64,000 nucleotides of DNA from Litoditis marina (taxonomy: Eukaryota > Nematoda > Chromadorea > Rhabditida > Rhabditidae): the NCBI GenBank assembly GCA_964036275.1, contig OZ038436.1:19929904-19993903 (forward strand), written 5' to 3'. Made by a program: the position numbers and the translations under genes. The notes under the pieces were generated by a model. The model did no database searches. It had not been told where the DNA came from and saw nothing but the letters and a program-made list of their open reading frames with translations. Shown one piece after another: positions 23,488 through 35,726 of the stretch (positions are counted from its first letter, which is position 1; each line of letters begins with the position of its first letter).

Positions 23488-26400
23488 TTCAGGTGCGTTC
23501 TGTAATTCGGTGAAATGTTCAAGCACTTTTTTTGGGTACCTGTTCTACGAAAGTACACACAGTATATCACATCAGACGTGAATTTTCCAAATGAATAAAA
23601 GTGTCAAAGTTATATTAACACGTCATATTGGTATCTGTAACCGAAGTAAGTAAACCGCGCAAAAGGTTGTGAGCACTGGAATCTGTTCGATCTTCTAACC
23701 TGCTAGATAGTTGTCAAGTTTTCAAAATGAAAAGTTCAGGAACTAAAAGTTCAGGGTTTGCAAAATATCTCGTGAAAATCTTTTAACAACATACCTCACC
23801 AGCCTATCGCACTGGATATTTCTATAGCACGAGCGTTTCGAATAATCGCTAACACCTATTTCTGAGGTGTATTCTTTCAGAAACTGACCAAAAAGTTTAG
23901 CATGAATAGCAAGTGAAGGTGTGAATCGTTTTGCCTCACAGTTTTAGCGCTAATACCATGACTATGTCAGACATCAACAAAAGCTAACAACAGGTTCACG
24001 TTTTCCGCATGGTAAGGCACAGTCAAAGAAGTATGTGTCTCGTGCACTTGCGTAATTCACGTTTTGAGAGCAGTGTTGCGGAAGTGCGCGGTGAAAAAAA
24101 GATAACAAGGAAGTCCTCTTATTACAATGAATGACGCTTTCAACTGGTGTCTAAGTATTTGTTACCAAAGCTGTTTGTTTGATCTTGAGCTGTCGATTAG
24201 GACTGGATCGCAGAGACTATAATTAGTATGAGGAGATACTAGTTACTAGGAACTTGTATGCAAATTCTGCAAGCAGAGAAATGTGGCCTTCGAAGGGACA
24301 AAAAATACAGTATGTTAATGTGAAATGTCATGAGGTGACAGTTGTGTGGTCTTGGAAAAGAGAAAGCAATATAATATCGTACGCTTCTGTTTATCGAACT
24401 CGTGTAACAAGAAAAGTCAGTGTATTTTATCAAACTGTTGTGAACTATTCTGTCGTTTTGATCTGAACACGCAGAGATAGAATTTGCTCACACGGCACCT
24501 GTACCTCCTGCTCGGAAAACTTGTGCTTTATCGGATAGTTTTTTTCGTAATTTTTCTGATCTGCTACTTTACCTCATGTTTCTTCATTCCTTTTCTGTAC
24601 AGTCACAAAAATCACATCTTTTCTCAGAGAAAATACATACTGAGAGAAGTTCCGATTGTTTTCGTAAACCAAACAATACGCCTAGGTCAGACGAACTGGT
24701 TGAGAACTGGTTTGTCGGTTTTTACGGAAGCACAGAGTTCAACTACGAAATTACGTCTTCAGATGATGCGAAGACAGAAAAATCTGGACCACTGTTAGAC
24801 TCTGAACAGGTTGTGCACTCTGAAAACCGCCTCCTTCTCTCTCCCGCTATTGTTTTAGGGACGGTTCACAAATATAATCACAAAAGTACTCCATAGTAAT
24901 TTGTGCATTCTTACCATAAAAAACAGAAAAAGTACAGCCTACATCAACACTTGTTTTTGAGTCTGTATGACCTCGAAAGTTTGAAATGCAACAAATTTTC
25001 CTGAGATCCGAAAAGTGATCAAAATTGTGTCCTGAACTTTTTGCTACGATCAGTTCTTGGAAGTGTGCGTTGGATATTTTGTTAGAAATACAAATTAGAA
25101 CTTAGCGTGCAAGCTAGATTTCCAAAAAAATCAAGATAACAACAGTTCTGAGAAAAAAAAATGTAGATACTTTTTTGAACCAATGGAAAATTCGAAAATT
25201 ATGCTGCTAGAATGAACTGATGATGGTTCTGAACCGGTAAATTCTGATTGACCCATTTGACCGCTCCGATTTCTTTTGCTCTGACCGAAACGGCCGCTGG
25301 TGAACGGAACCTATCGTCAACTCGAAAAATAATTGTTCAGCAGAGTTATAATAGTAATTCGCGGTTACCATATCACAGTTATGTAAACTGTTTTCGTCGG
25401 AACCATGGTGAAACCAGAGTGTTTTGTGAACAACACTGCATGACACATCCTTATCATCATGTTGGTACGAACTGACAAGTAGCAAGAGTAAACATTTGGA
25501 ACAGACAAGTATGATGCATTTCCAACCAGTTTCTGAGTATTTGTTCAAGCAAGTCCTCAATATGAGACACTAGCTTCGACGAAAATGGCCACGAGAACTT
25601 GACATTTTCTTGATCCCCATAGGAGCTAGCGAAGAAACGTGTGAATGAAGAGCATTGTGTGCATGCATGAGATGGGAAGACGGTAGACTTTGACTTCTAG
25701 ATGACCAAAAACGACAATCACACCGATCAGCACTTTTGTTCACACATGAGGCATATGGAAGAAAATCGTCTGAAGGGGGACGCACAGTTACGATAGATGA
25801 AACACTGCAGAGACTGACCAAATCTGCGTTGTAGTTTGATCATAATATATGGATGAGTGAAACAAACTATAGCACTATATTATAGTCAGCCATGCTGGCC
25901 AAGCGCACCCCACATTGCAGGCAACTGACCTGGCAGCTTGCCAGTATTTTCATTGCAAATAAATATTCGACAGGTATTCGAAATTTTTGTTTTCTAAAGG
26001 CTACCACATAATCGGAGAGTAATTTGAACAACTTTTTGTACGACAAAATTAACATCAAAAAACGATTAGAAACAGTGGTTGAATATCACTGTTTTTAGCT
26101 TTGGCTATCATGGCCGGCTGCTTGTGGGCGACGCGTCACCAATTGCAGCTGAGTTCGATACCCAGCTCGTGCAAAAGTTTTGACTAGGCTGGTCGCTGTT
26201 GGAAACTTTCCAACACAATTGACTCCGCCCATCAAAATGTGTTGTACCTGACTGCTATGGATGGTTGAAACGAACTATAGTATAGTTAAAAAATGAATCC
26301 TGCGTAACCTGATATGTTTTGGGAGGACATTGAAAGATCTAGGAAAACTTCTAATTCCGACTGTGAATTGGCGACAGTCACATAGTTCACCGACTCATTT

Positions 26401-26538
26401 CAAAAACAGTATTCAGACGCTTATACCTTCAGAAAAAAATTATTTTGCGAAAAAAACTCCTCAAAAGATATAAGTCAACTAACGAGTTTATAAACAAGTC
26501 TTCTAAATTTGTTCTAGGTTAGTTCCTACTCAAAACGT
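23488..26538. other. Intergenic gap between genes 5 and 6
   Basis: Holds the conserved upstream block (24100-24315), overlapping plus-strand open frames at 24484-24896 without recognisable domains, the block homologous to 14880-15060 at 25380-25540, and a tRNA-like sequence near 26108-26190 (GAGTTCGATACCC). Similar GAAACRAACTATAG sequences lie at about 25850 and 26260. No intact gene. Confidence 0.45.
26108..26190 (+). repeat. tRNA-like sequence between genes 5 and 6
   Basis: CATGGCCGGCTGCTTGTGGGC resembles an A-box region and GAGTTCGATACCC a B box. The cloverleaf is not convincing, so this is a SINE-like element or tRNA relic. Confidence 0.35.
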
Positions 26539-28812
26539 TCATTTTGACCACATATTCTCCAACTGTTTAAAGTAGGTGTTTGTAGCGTAGTGTTGATCGT
26601 GAGCGGGAGACACCGCAGCTGCCCTGTTGATGGAGGCTCGTCCTCCAATCAATTGTAGAGCTCCTCTGCGCCATTGAGGTACACTCAGTATTGTTGCGAA
26701 CATACACACGTTGGCGGCCCTGGTACATCTAGTTTAGGCTTTCATTTCTCAATAAACATCAGCGAAGAGATAAACCGCTTCAGCAATACTGGGTTGGTTA
26801 CTCGTCATAGAAGAGTTGGTGTGTAGAATACCGGCGCGTATATGAGCTACCCCTACCGAGTTGACCGGGAACCATAACAGTTAGACAAGTCACACACTCG
26901 TGGTCATCAACTAAGAAACGCAAAAAACTCGCAGTATCAATTACATAGTTATATTCAAAAGAGGATTTTTCACTCACAGAGCAACATTCATCTCAAAGAT
27001 AGCGAGACAAATGAGTGATTCTTGCGAACCACGCTGAAAGACCAGTGCGGATGCCGCCGCTGTCAAAGAAACCAACACTATCATAATTCCGGAAAAAGGT
27101 ACCGCTTTCGCCATCAACTGAAATATGAAAAAAATTATTTCTTCCAATCAGGTAGGGAGTGTGCAAAACGCCCTCATCTCACTACATCTTGAGTGATCCC
27201 AATTTTACATGATATCCGAGCGCACTGTCGAAAAGAGTTCCCAACAGACAATGTCTGATACTGTTTGGAGGCCAAGCTCAAGTTTGAATAATATCCAAAT
27301 CACAAGTTGATTTCAACGACGACAGCCTGATTCAGACAAGACGTGGATCAAAAAAATAAAAATATTTAACTAAGATTACAGTTCAAATCACCTTAACAAC
27401 TCTCAAATTCTCCGTGAGTTGGAACCGAACACTGAGTGTGTACATTTTGGTGACTCGTACGTTATAATGAGCCGCACTCATAGTTTTCAGCGCGTTCGTA
27501 TTATATCGATAGAGGTATATAAACAACAAGAACGACAGAAGCAACAGTATCAGAGCAGCCACAGCAAGCTGTTCTAGTTCGGAACCTTTAATAGACAGAT
27601 TTTTAAGAGCACAGAGCAAATACCTAAAACACCGAAGTGGCGAAACCGTTACTATCATAAAAGTACATAAAAATTTGATGTGTTTTTGGAGTTGAGAATA
27701 TCACATGAGGACTTCACAAGGCCCGAAAAACGGTTTTCGCTTCAAATCTACTCACCGAGAGATAGTAACAGAGCTCCCAGTACACCGAACGTGACAGAAA
27801 ACAGCCCGGCCAGAACTGCTATCCAACCGCGACGTTTCTTCTCATAGTCGGTGATGAAATAACTGGCCATAGCCCGTTCCATGATTTGAACCGGGATAAG
27901 TGTTACTGCGGCTACACAGTAAGTTGCTCTGAGGAACCCGCACACGAGCAACGGCCAGTCCTGCCAATATTCGCCTGTAACATTGTAGGCCAGTGAGCCA
28001 TCAGCAGTATTTCACATATATGAAAAACGTTTGGTGAACGTGTCGGAAAAATGTGTACATATTTTACAATCAGTTTAGCTTGTTTGTACAATCATCGAGT
28101 TTTCGTAATTCTCTTATAATTTAATATTACATTTATTCCCAGTTTAGAGAAGACGTTCCATGTACAGTGGCTTGTATATATGTTGTTCGAAAAGTTTGCT
28201 AGTGTTTGGTAATTCTTCCTGAAATTTGGAAGTGCACACTATTGAAAGTCCACAAAAGCAGGCAATGATACATATTCGTCGCCAACGGAAAGGCGGGAAG
28301 GTACTATATATCTCAATTTCCGCTGTGTACGCACAGATGTCTTCGATTTCGAAGCTTGCCGACTATGTTCACTAGTAGCGCAGTGGTAAGCGCTCTGCTA
28401 CAAACAGTTTGCTCGCAGGTTCGATTTCCACGAGAGACAGAAATTTGTGAATTTAGCACTTAATATCAACAAGTTGTTCAACATACTCACCTGTTGTTTT
28501 TACAAATCGTGTTTGGTAGAGAAATAGTACTATTCTAGAGAAAATAACAACGTAGTATGAAATCATGAATCCTTGTAGTATCATTTTCAAATTTCGGTGA
28601 CATGCGAAGAAACGTGATACAACATAAACAAAAAACCAAATAGACACAAAAGAGCACGAGAGAAAAAAGAACTCCAGTCCAAAAATGATGACCGACACGA
28701 ATGTATTTGAAATTTGTTCGTCAGCATGAATTGGCAGAAGGTTATAGATGCGTACTGACTTTCCACCAGGCAATTCAATATGGTAGAATATCGGAATAGA
28801 TTTCAACATCAT
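26539..28812 (-). CDS. sre-type seven-transmembrane chemoreceptor, gene 6 (complete)
   Basis: Exons: 28812-28491, 27974-27756, 27585-27392, 27117-26978, 26719-26539; 1056 nt, 351 residues. Two adjacent ATGs open exon 1 (28812 and 28809); a TTACAG acceptor lies 8 nt upstream of the first. The N terminus reads FYHIELPGG, so the usual NxT sequon is gone. Exon 3 is one codon shorter at its start (GSEL where paralogs have GYSEL) and enters through an unusual TTAAAG acceptor. The loop in exon 3 is diverged (AHYNVRVTKMYTLSVRFQ instead of a TPANESYTLSIRFQ form). Codon 1 of exon 5 joins as CT|G, replacing Met/Ile in TM7. Phases all agree. Intron 1 carries an antisense SINE-like repeat ending only 50 nt from exon 1. 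Confidence 0.88.
28275..28440 (+). repeat. tRNA-derived SINE-like repeat, copy 2 (intron 1 of gene 6)
   Basis: Same blocks in the same order as copy 1, including GCCAACGGAAAGGCGGGA and GCTCGCAGGTTCGATTTCC, ending in GAGAGACAG. Confidence 0.7.
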
Positions 28813-29313
28813 TGCAAATCCTGTAATGGTTTGGAATTCTCGACAAACTTCATAAAAAGTTCAATCAACATTGAGAAAAATGTTAGGCATCGGACTTTCT
28901 CTTTGAAAGCTTACCGGTCGTTCCTATTCAACGAAAATATTCCTGTTATACGGTGTTGGGTTTTTTTGTATTTTTCTAAATAAGTTTCATGCGTTTTAGT
29001 ATCTACTGGTTCGAGGACATTTCATTTTGTCTCATAGAGCGAACCGAACTGAGGCAGGTTTATTAACCAAGAACAGAAGTCAATATAAAATGGTTCTGAG
29101 AAAAACCCAAGAAACTGACGCAGCTTCAACTTGTCTCGCACTGAATTGATTCGAAGTAACTGTGAGTAAAGTTGTTTGTTTGATATCAAGCTATCAATCA
29201 TGGAGCAGGGAACGAGGTTATAAGTATGGGTTACATGACAGTCTGAAATGATTTGCAAACACATCGGGTTTTTGTTGGAATAGTAGACACATGAAGCGAA
29301 ACGCATAGCGAAT

Positions 29314-29685
29314 AGATTAATTTCACCGAAGACCGGTCGCGTCGTTATTCAATCCGAGCTCTACCGTTTCAATGATAGTCTCTATCTCACCGTTTATGAC
29401 GTACCAGAAAACCTGATCAACGAAAAAGTGAACAGCACTGATGAACCTCGTAAAAATTAACTACCTGGCCCAATCAAGGTTTTTTTCATGAAAAATGGTA
29501 TTCTGTTTGCTCGCCAAATTGGTCTCAATGCTGCCATATGTTAAGGTTTTATAATCACATTTCGTGTGCGAAAGTTCGTTACACCGGAACAGCGGAAGGC
29601 CGCATGCTTTGCAGATAATCCAAAAGACGCCGCCCCAGCGGATCGCAAAACAAACTACAACGCGACGATGTTCAAGTACGAATAA
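29314..29685 (+). pseudogene. Plus-strand decayed coding sequence, unidentified family
   Basis: One reading frame (29314 to 29685, 124 codons) has protein-like composition and is broken by in-frame TAA at 29458-29460 and 29542-29544, ending in TAA at 29683-29685. Segments include ELYRFNDSLYLTVYDVPENL, KVFFMKNGILFARQIGLNA and TPEQRKAACFADNPKDAAP. I recognise no family. Short introns (a GTAAAA start at 29451 and a GTTAAG start near 29540) could remove the stops, so a real gene with tiny introns is possible. It lies divergent from gene 6, about 500 bp upstream of its ATG. Confidence 0.35.
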
Positions 29686-30607
29686 TGTCATGTTTGCTTC
29701 ATTGAATCGACTGTCAGGTCTGGTGCTCTCAATACTTACTCTTACTCATGTTCGTGAACATGAATACAACATCTGATAAGGTCATGGAAGCTGTTAGATT
29801 AACTTTTACTGTTCATTCAGGGTAGTCATTACGATAAACGGTCTGTTGTTTAACACGCATATTCATCATTCAAACGCAATGTGTGCTTTTGACGATTCGA
29901 TGAGATGTTTTTACTACACACACGACGTGATGTCGCGCTCCACACAATCAAAGAAGTCAAACTTGATTCTGTCTATTTCTCAAAGTTTTGCGGCTCGTGT
30001 TTTTCTCCTAAAGCATATTTACCGTACATAAAAATACATGCACGGAAAAAGCTCCGAAGATTCTTAAAAGCGTGATCATTAAAATTAATAATACCGTAAA
30101 ACAAAACAAAATCGAAATTATTTGTTATGATGTAGTATATTTTGAATCTTGAATCTAGTGAAAGGTTTAGAATATTCACTGCTCTGATGAGATTGTTATG
30201 CTGTTTTTTTCACGCTCCACATTGAATGCATGCTGGAAAGAATGAATATAAAACCTTCATATTCAAAAAAAGAATTAACACGACTCTACGTATAGTCTTT
30301 TTATTTCCCAACTGGACTCGTATCCATCAAAACTGTTGAATCCCTGCCACCTCTCGCGTTGCGTGCGCCGGCTGGGCATTTTGCCAGATCAGGTGACAAT
30401 CAATAACCTTTCGAACAGCCGAATAAAAGTTCAACTTACGCAGTTTAACTTACAATCATTCTTTAGTTATGATAAGTTTGCCTATTTTAAAGGGTTTTGA
30501 TGATAGATTATGTTCTTCACGAATCACAATTATCAAATTAACTCAAGTTTTCATTAGGAATTTCGCAAACTTTTTGCACACACTGAAACTTTCGTGATCG
30601 CGACAAG

Positions 30608-30690
30608 CCTAAATGGCCGAGTGGGGTAAGGCGCTGTTTTGAGCCAGGCGGCTGTACATCTCCGTAGGTTCGATCCCCCGAGCTGCTGTC
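30608..30690 (+). repeat. tRNA-like sequence (Leu/Ser type variable arm?)
   Basis: AATGGCCGAGTGGGGTAAGGCG resembles the D arm of a type II tRNA and GTAGGTTCGATCCCCC a T arm, with a longer spacer as in Leu/Ser tRNAs. The anticodon and acceptor stems do not pair well, so a pseudo-tRNA is most likely. Confidence 0.4.
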
Positions 30691-33012
30691 ATTTTGTAAA
30701 TACGGAATCATTGCCCAGAATGTTTGAATAGTTGCCAAATCGTAAGCTCCGCCCCTATTTTCATACAGTAAACGGAGTCCAGTTCGGAACTAAATAGACT
30801 ATATAGAAATCGTGCAAATGGAAAAAATATTAGGTTGAAAAATCTGGAACGATTCGTTTACCGATTCCAAAAAACCCGACCCCGTCCGATACTGGAAATA
30901 CTCTGGTTTTCGATTTAGATTTTTTCCAAATTAACAAAAATTAATTCGATTCATTTTTAATTCCATCTTCCGAACAGATGGCGGGACTCATGTCAATTTC
31001 CAATCTGAATGTGATTTTTCTGCAAATACCACCTCAAACAATTGTTCTGTTATTATCTCCCGGTGAACATCAACCAGTTTAATTTGTTTTGTTGAAATTT
31101 GTTCTCAATTAGGTTCTGTTTCGGTTTCAAAGCAATTCAGTTTCTCAACCATCTCTACGTGACTAAAATCTATATAAATACTTACTACATCGGTTTGAAA
31201 ACTAGCTTGGTCTCGGGCATGTTTCTATAGTTTCTGTATCTGTGACTTCCACAGTAGTTTAAATTGAATAAATTCATCATGATACGTTTTTGACATCGAA
31301 TAACAGTCAATACATTTCATGCGGTGCCTGGCAGTCTTTAATTTCTCCGTCGTTAATGAATCTGTTGACACATCACATTGACCCTCAATAACCCAGCAAA
31401 CAGCTTCATTGCATGGTTGTTCTGATTTCCGTAGTGATGTTATCGAAACAGAGACAGTTCAGATATTTCACGTAGTCCACATATTCTGCAATTGTCTGAA
31501 GTATGTATCCGATTCGAGGCGATGATCTTGAGCGGAACGGATCACCATAGTTGTTCTTGACATTGGCCCGCGTAACAACTGGAGAGCTCCCCTGCGCCAT
31601 TGCGGTACACTGAGTACTGTGCCAAGCATACATACGTTACCTGCTCTGAAAATCAATAGTTGAATAAGCAGACTCTTTGTCCCGTCACGTCAAACTCATA
31701 ACATGACTTTTCTGTTACCCCTCTTTCTCTCTATTGCCCACGCTTTTGCTCCCTAACCTAATTCTATTTACTCTCTTCCTCTATCTCTTTTTTCTGAACT
31801 TCTTGCAGCAGCCACTCGTCTATCTCATATCCACGGAGTTTTTCACCGGATATGAGAAATGAAACAAGAAGCCTTTTCACTCACATGGCGATACTCAGCT
31901 CGAACAGAGCTAGACAAATGCGGATTGCCTGCACCCGGGGCGGGGCGATCACCACCGCTGCCACCGCCGTCATAGCCACCACCGATAGCATGGCGCCGCA
32001 GTACGCAACCTGTTTCGACATCAGCTGCAAATGTAAGGCGTTCGCTCAATTACTGTGTCGAGCTTATGTGAGTAAATACCAAACAACAATTCAAGAAGCG
32101 ACAATTTTCAACCGACCACCGCAATCGTCTACTTTTTAACCGCACAATACTTTATCTGCTGAGAAACAATCTTACGATCACTCACATTGCTAAGTTCAGT
32201 AGTTTTTCGTCTTTTTCGGTGAACAAATGCTAAACCGCCACAAAAAATAACACGCTCTAGGAAAATTGGTGTATAAAAATGTATGTATCCACTCTCTGTC
32301 GACGTGATTGTGTTCTATGACCGAAACATCCTAGCTTTTCAGCGAGAAGTTTTACGACCAGCAGTATACCGAACCCACACTATGGAGATTCTCTATTAAC
32401 GTCAGACGCCACCTAGCTGTGTTTCAAGACAGATAGGAAACAGTCATCATGTTCTACCATATATGAATTATTATTATGAAAAAAATTATAAAATAGTCTC
32501 ATTTTTTTTCGAAAACTGATTTCGAAAACTTCCACAGCTCAGAGACAACTACACATTGGATCCAGAATGAATTTTTTTTTCGGTTTTTTTCACTTACATT
32601 CCATGTTCTATGAACATGTAGTTAACTCACCTTTACAATGCGCACGTTTTCCGTGAGTTGAAATCGAATACTGAGTGTGTAGGACTCGTTGGCGGGGGAA
32701 TCATGTTGAACTCTACTTATGGTCTGTAATGCCTTTGTATTGTATCTGTAGAGGTATATGAAGACAATGAACGTGAAGAACAACAGAAACAGGGCTCCCA
32801 CGGCAAACATGTCCAATTCGGAATATCCTGGAAAAAATGTCCGTGTTTGAAGGTGTAAAAAGTATACATTTCATCCAAACGCTATGAGCACCGTACATTC
32901 TCTTGATTTTCACTTTTTTAATCACTTGGTTGCTACGAAATCATCTCATAAGGTGTTGTGATGAGGGACAATGATAACTGATGATTGAAACTTAGTTGAC
33001 CATTGACGATTA

Positions 33013-33592
33013 TAACGTTAATTAATGACCAAGGGTCACGCCGACAAAAGGTAAGGAGACCGGAGAGCAACATCGTTTCTCGTAAAGCTGCTCTATTCTA
33101 CTTTTGATTGGACGCGTTCCGTGTCGCGCGGCATTGTCATGTGAATTTCACGTGGACTGATCAAACTAATATACGAGTTATTTGTGCTTTCTGATCTCAA
33201 TAAAGTTAAAAGCAGTCCGAAACAAAACCTCTGCTCATGTTGTGTTCCGGTCTCCTTTATCAAAAGTTTACAAAAATTAATATTCGTCGATTTTCAAAAG
33301 TTTACAAAAATTAATATTCGTCTGTTTCACGGTTATGTGTGCTAAATGCTAAATGCAAGAGAGAAACCAGCGAGGGCAAAGGTTCTCATGAATCTGTAAT
33401 TCCACCGGCCCAACTTAGTGATTTATAGAGCGCTACTGCCATTTGAAAATTTGAAACGGGAATGGAAATATCGCTTCTTTCAAAATTGTGTACGTTGATA
33501 ATTAACCTTTCCTAACTACTCGGAAAGCAAAAAATATGACATAATTTAACTAAAATGCAGTGTTGGCGTGACCCTTGGTAATTAACTGCACA
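33013..33592. mobile_element. About 580-bp inverted-repeat element in intron 2 of gene 7
   Basis: CCAAGGGTCACGCC near 33024-33042 is inverted as GGCGTGACCCTTGG near 33563-33580, with TTAATTA outside both. A 28-bp sequence is tandemly repeated inside at 33261-33288 and 33295-33322. No ORF. Non-autonomous DNA transposon by structure. Confidence 0.6.
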
Positions 33593-33692
33593 ATTACGTG
33601 AATAAGCACAGCAGAACTCAGAAACGTGCCATGAAAAAGTGCACCTTGGGATGCTCATTATACGGGACCAGTCATTTCCCTTCTAGTATAAA
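33588..33692. repeat. Dispersed repeat, second copy of the 1.3-kb family
   Basis: Has GCACAGCAGAACTCAGAAAC, AAAAAGTGCAC and CTTCTAGTATA in order. It directly abuts the inverted-repeat element on its left. Confidence 0.6.
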
Positions 33693-35129
33693 TGGCGATT
33701 GACTGTGGAATTTCCCGACCCACCAAGAGAAAGTATCAGAGTTCCAAGCACACCCGCGCTCACGGCAAACACCGCGGCCAAAACGGCGATCCATCCGCGA
33801 CGTTTCTTCTCATAATCAGTTATGAAATAGCTAGCCATTGCTCTTTCCATGATCTGTACTGGGATGAGTGTTATTGCGGAAACCACGTAGGTTGTTCTGA
33901 GGAACCCGCAAACCAGAAGAGGTGAATCCTGCCAAATATTACCTGGAAATGTTTTTGTGGTTTGAAGATATGGCGAACATATCTCGTCCAAGTTGGTATG
34001 GAACTCAAGCCGAGAATCTAAACCGCAAAAGATGATTCGGTCTCGGTTTGCCAAGAAACGTACCCGTTGTTTTAATAATTTATGTCTGATATAGAAACAT
34101 CACTGTTCTCGCGAGAATAACCACGTAGTACGACAACATGAATCCTTGCAGTATCAATCTCAGGTTTCTATGACAGGCGAAGAAACGTGAGGGTACATAT
34201 ACCAGAAACCATATGGACGCAAAAGAGCACAGTAGAAAAAAGAACTCGAGTCCGAAAATGGTGTTGGCTACCAGAGAATTCGTTATCTTCTCGCTTGCAC
34301 GAATCGTGAGAAGGTTCCTGATACGCACTGACTCTTCACCGAAGAGGGTGATATTATAGTAGTAAGGGATAGGTTCTGACATTATAAACCAATCTGAAAC
34401 TATTGAAAAACGACCTAAACTTTTTACTGTTTCTCTGAGTTTACCGTATATGTCGATTGTCATTGTGATGAGAGACGGGAAAACTTTACGGGAGAACGGC
34501 GAAGTTCTTGGAAGTAACCACCGTGAACCAGTCAGTGGAATGACAGACAAGTTTCATACAAGTTTGGACCAGTCAGTTCACAAAAGGATGATTCGATGGA
34601 AACAAACGCCGTGATGGTTGAATGCATGAACAAACATATCTCACTCAAACTCTAACCGAACTTCTTGAAAAATCGCGATATCGGCAGATCATACCGAAGA
34701 CAATGAACCATGTCAGGATTATGTCATGATCAAATCATGATCCAGAGTTGATGATGATTCAAGCTTCGTTAGAGGGATTGTTTCTCTATAATTTGAACGG
34801 ATATAAAAACATGAAAACTCAGATTACTGCTTTTATATTGTACTGGTGGCGTCCATCTATCACATTGAGAAAAAAACTAGAAATTGCATGAGGACCGAGC
34901 CTTTTTTATAATCCGAAATACTCCAGGATTGCTGTATCACGAGGCTTTAGGCCGAGAGGTGAATTCTGGTTTAGGGCACCGAACTACAATCTCAATAAAA
35001 GAAGTGGGAGAAAAACTAGAGCCACGAAACTAAATAGAGACGGCTCCTTTAAGTCAGTTAATGAGTTTGAGGATTTACTGAAGAACCCGCCGGCAGCGAT
35101 GCTGGTTCGAACACAGTGGTGCAGCTCTA

Positions 35130-35450
35130 CAGGGACCGATTCGGCAAATTTCTTCCCGAACCGACTCTTCCAGAACCAAAACCGAACCGATTCTTCCCAA
35201 ATCAGTTGGTTCGGTAAGGAACCAAACCGTTTGCGTACTCAAACCTACATTAAACCGAACCAAACCCAAATAAACGTTACGGAGTCGACTAATGTCAGCA
35301 TTAGTTACATGAACTGGTTCGGTTCCAAATTTTTTGGCCTAAATTTGGTTCGGTTCTAGAACGAACCAAGTGGTTCGGGAAGAATCGGTTTGGTTTTGGT
35401 CTGGGAAGAGTCGGTTCAGGAAGGAATTCACCGACCGATTCGTGGTCACG
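35130..35450. repeat. Foldback element rich in (G)GTTCGG / CCGAACC
   Basis: The left arm (35150-35225: CCGAACCGACTCTTCCAGAA, CCGAACCGATTCTTCC) is the inverse of the right arm (35365-35430: GGAAGAATCGGTTTGG, GGGAAGAGTCGGTTC). The loop is about 140 bp. The antisense reading gives low-complexity frames that are not genes. Confidence 0.7.
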
Positions 35451-35601
35451 TTTATCGTCCAAGGTATCTGGTCACACTGATACGTGAGAATAACACAATT
35501 ATAGAGTTGAACATGATAAATGCGAGCCGACTCGTGTATTTGTACGTCGAAGTTCCGGCCGGTAGTTCGCGATTGAACGCAACTGAATACGCAGTCATCT
35601 T

Positions 35602-35726
35602 TAAAGAAGGACGATTGTGTGGTCCAATCGCAACGCTTCAGTCTTTCAAACTGCACTACATTCTTCAATTGCAGTTCTAAGGACCGTTGACACGGGATTG
35701 GTTATTATAATCGTCCTTCTTTGAAA
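35602..35726. repeat. 125-bp palindromic MITE, copy 1
   Basis: AAAGAAGGACGATT at the left is inverted as AATCGTCCTTCTTT at the right; the interior has GTGGTCCAATC and ATTGCAGTTCTAAGGACC. The second copy is at 50715-50837. Confidence 0.75.

Larger units (their letters stand above)
28813..31467. other. Intergenic gap between genes 6 and 7
   Basis: Holds the conserved upstream block (29130-29260), the decayed plus-strand frame at 29314-29685, and a tRNA-like sequence at 30608-30690. From 30700 to 31467 nothing is assignable. Confidence 0.45.
31468..34382 (-). pseudogene. sre-type chemoreceptor gene 7, premature stop in exon 1
   Basis: Exons: 34382-34064, 33942-33724, 32827-32631, 32024-31885, 31645-31468; the exon lengths match the intact gene 2 and gene 8 exactly. 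ATG at 34382 (MSEPIPYYYNIT) lies 11 nt after a TTTCAG acceptor. Near the end of TM2, after FLYQT, the expected Gly codon is TAA (34082-34080, codon 101), followed in frame by IIKTTG and a good GTACGT donor. No alternative donor before the stop is visible. TM1 also contains VYVPSR, a proline where paralogs have leucine. Downstream exons are open and typical, with FITDYEKKRRGW and ANESYTLSIRFQ. Exons 3 and 4 are most like gene 8. Intron 2 holds a roughly 580-bp inverted-repeat element and a further dispersed repeat. Confidence 0.87.

Noticed and set aside
24484..24896. Overlapping plus-strand frames (104 and 106 codons)
   Set aside because: Two frames over the same DNA with no conserved motif; probably chance, though plus-strand remnants elsewhere keep it open.
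25850..26290. Element bounded by GAAACRAACTATAG direct repeats
   Set aside because: The similarity is limited to about 25 bp and the interior has no matching structure, so a 400-bp element is not supported.
35075..35668. Open frames on both strands over the GGTTCGG foldback
   Set aside because: Created by the repetitive inverted sequence, with no codon structure.
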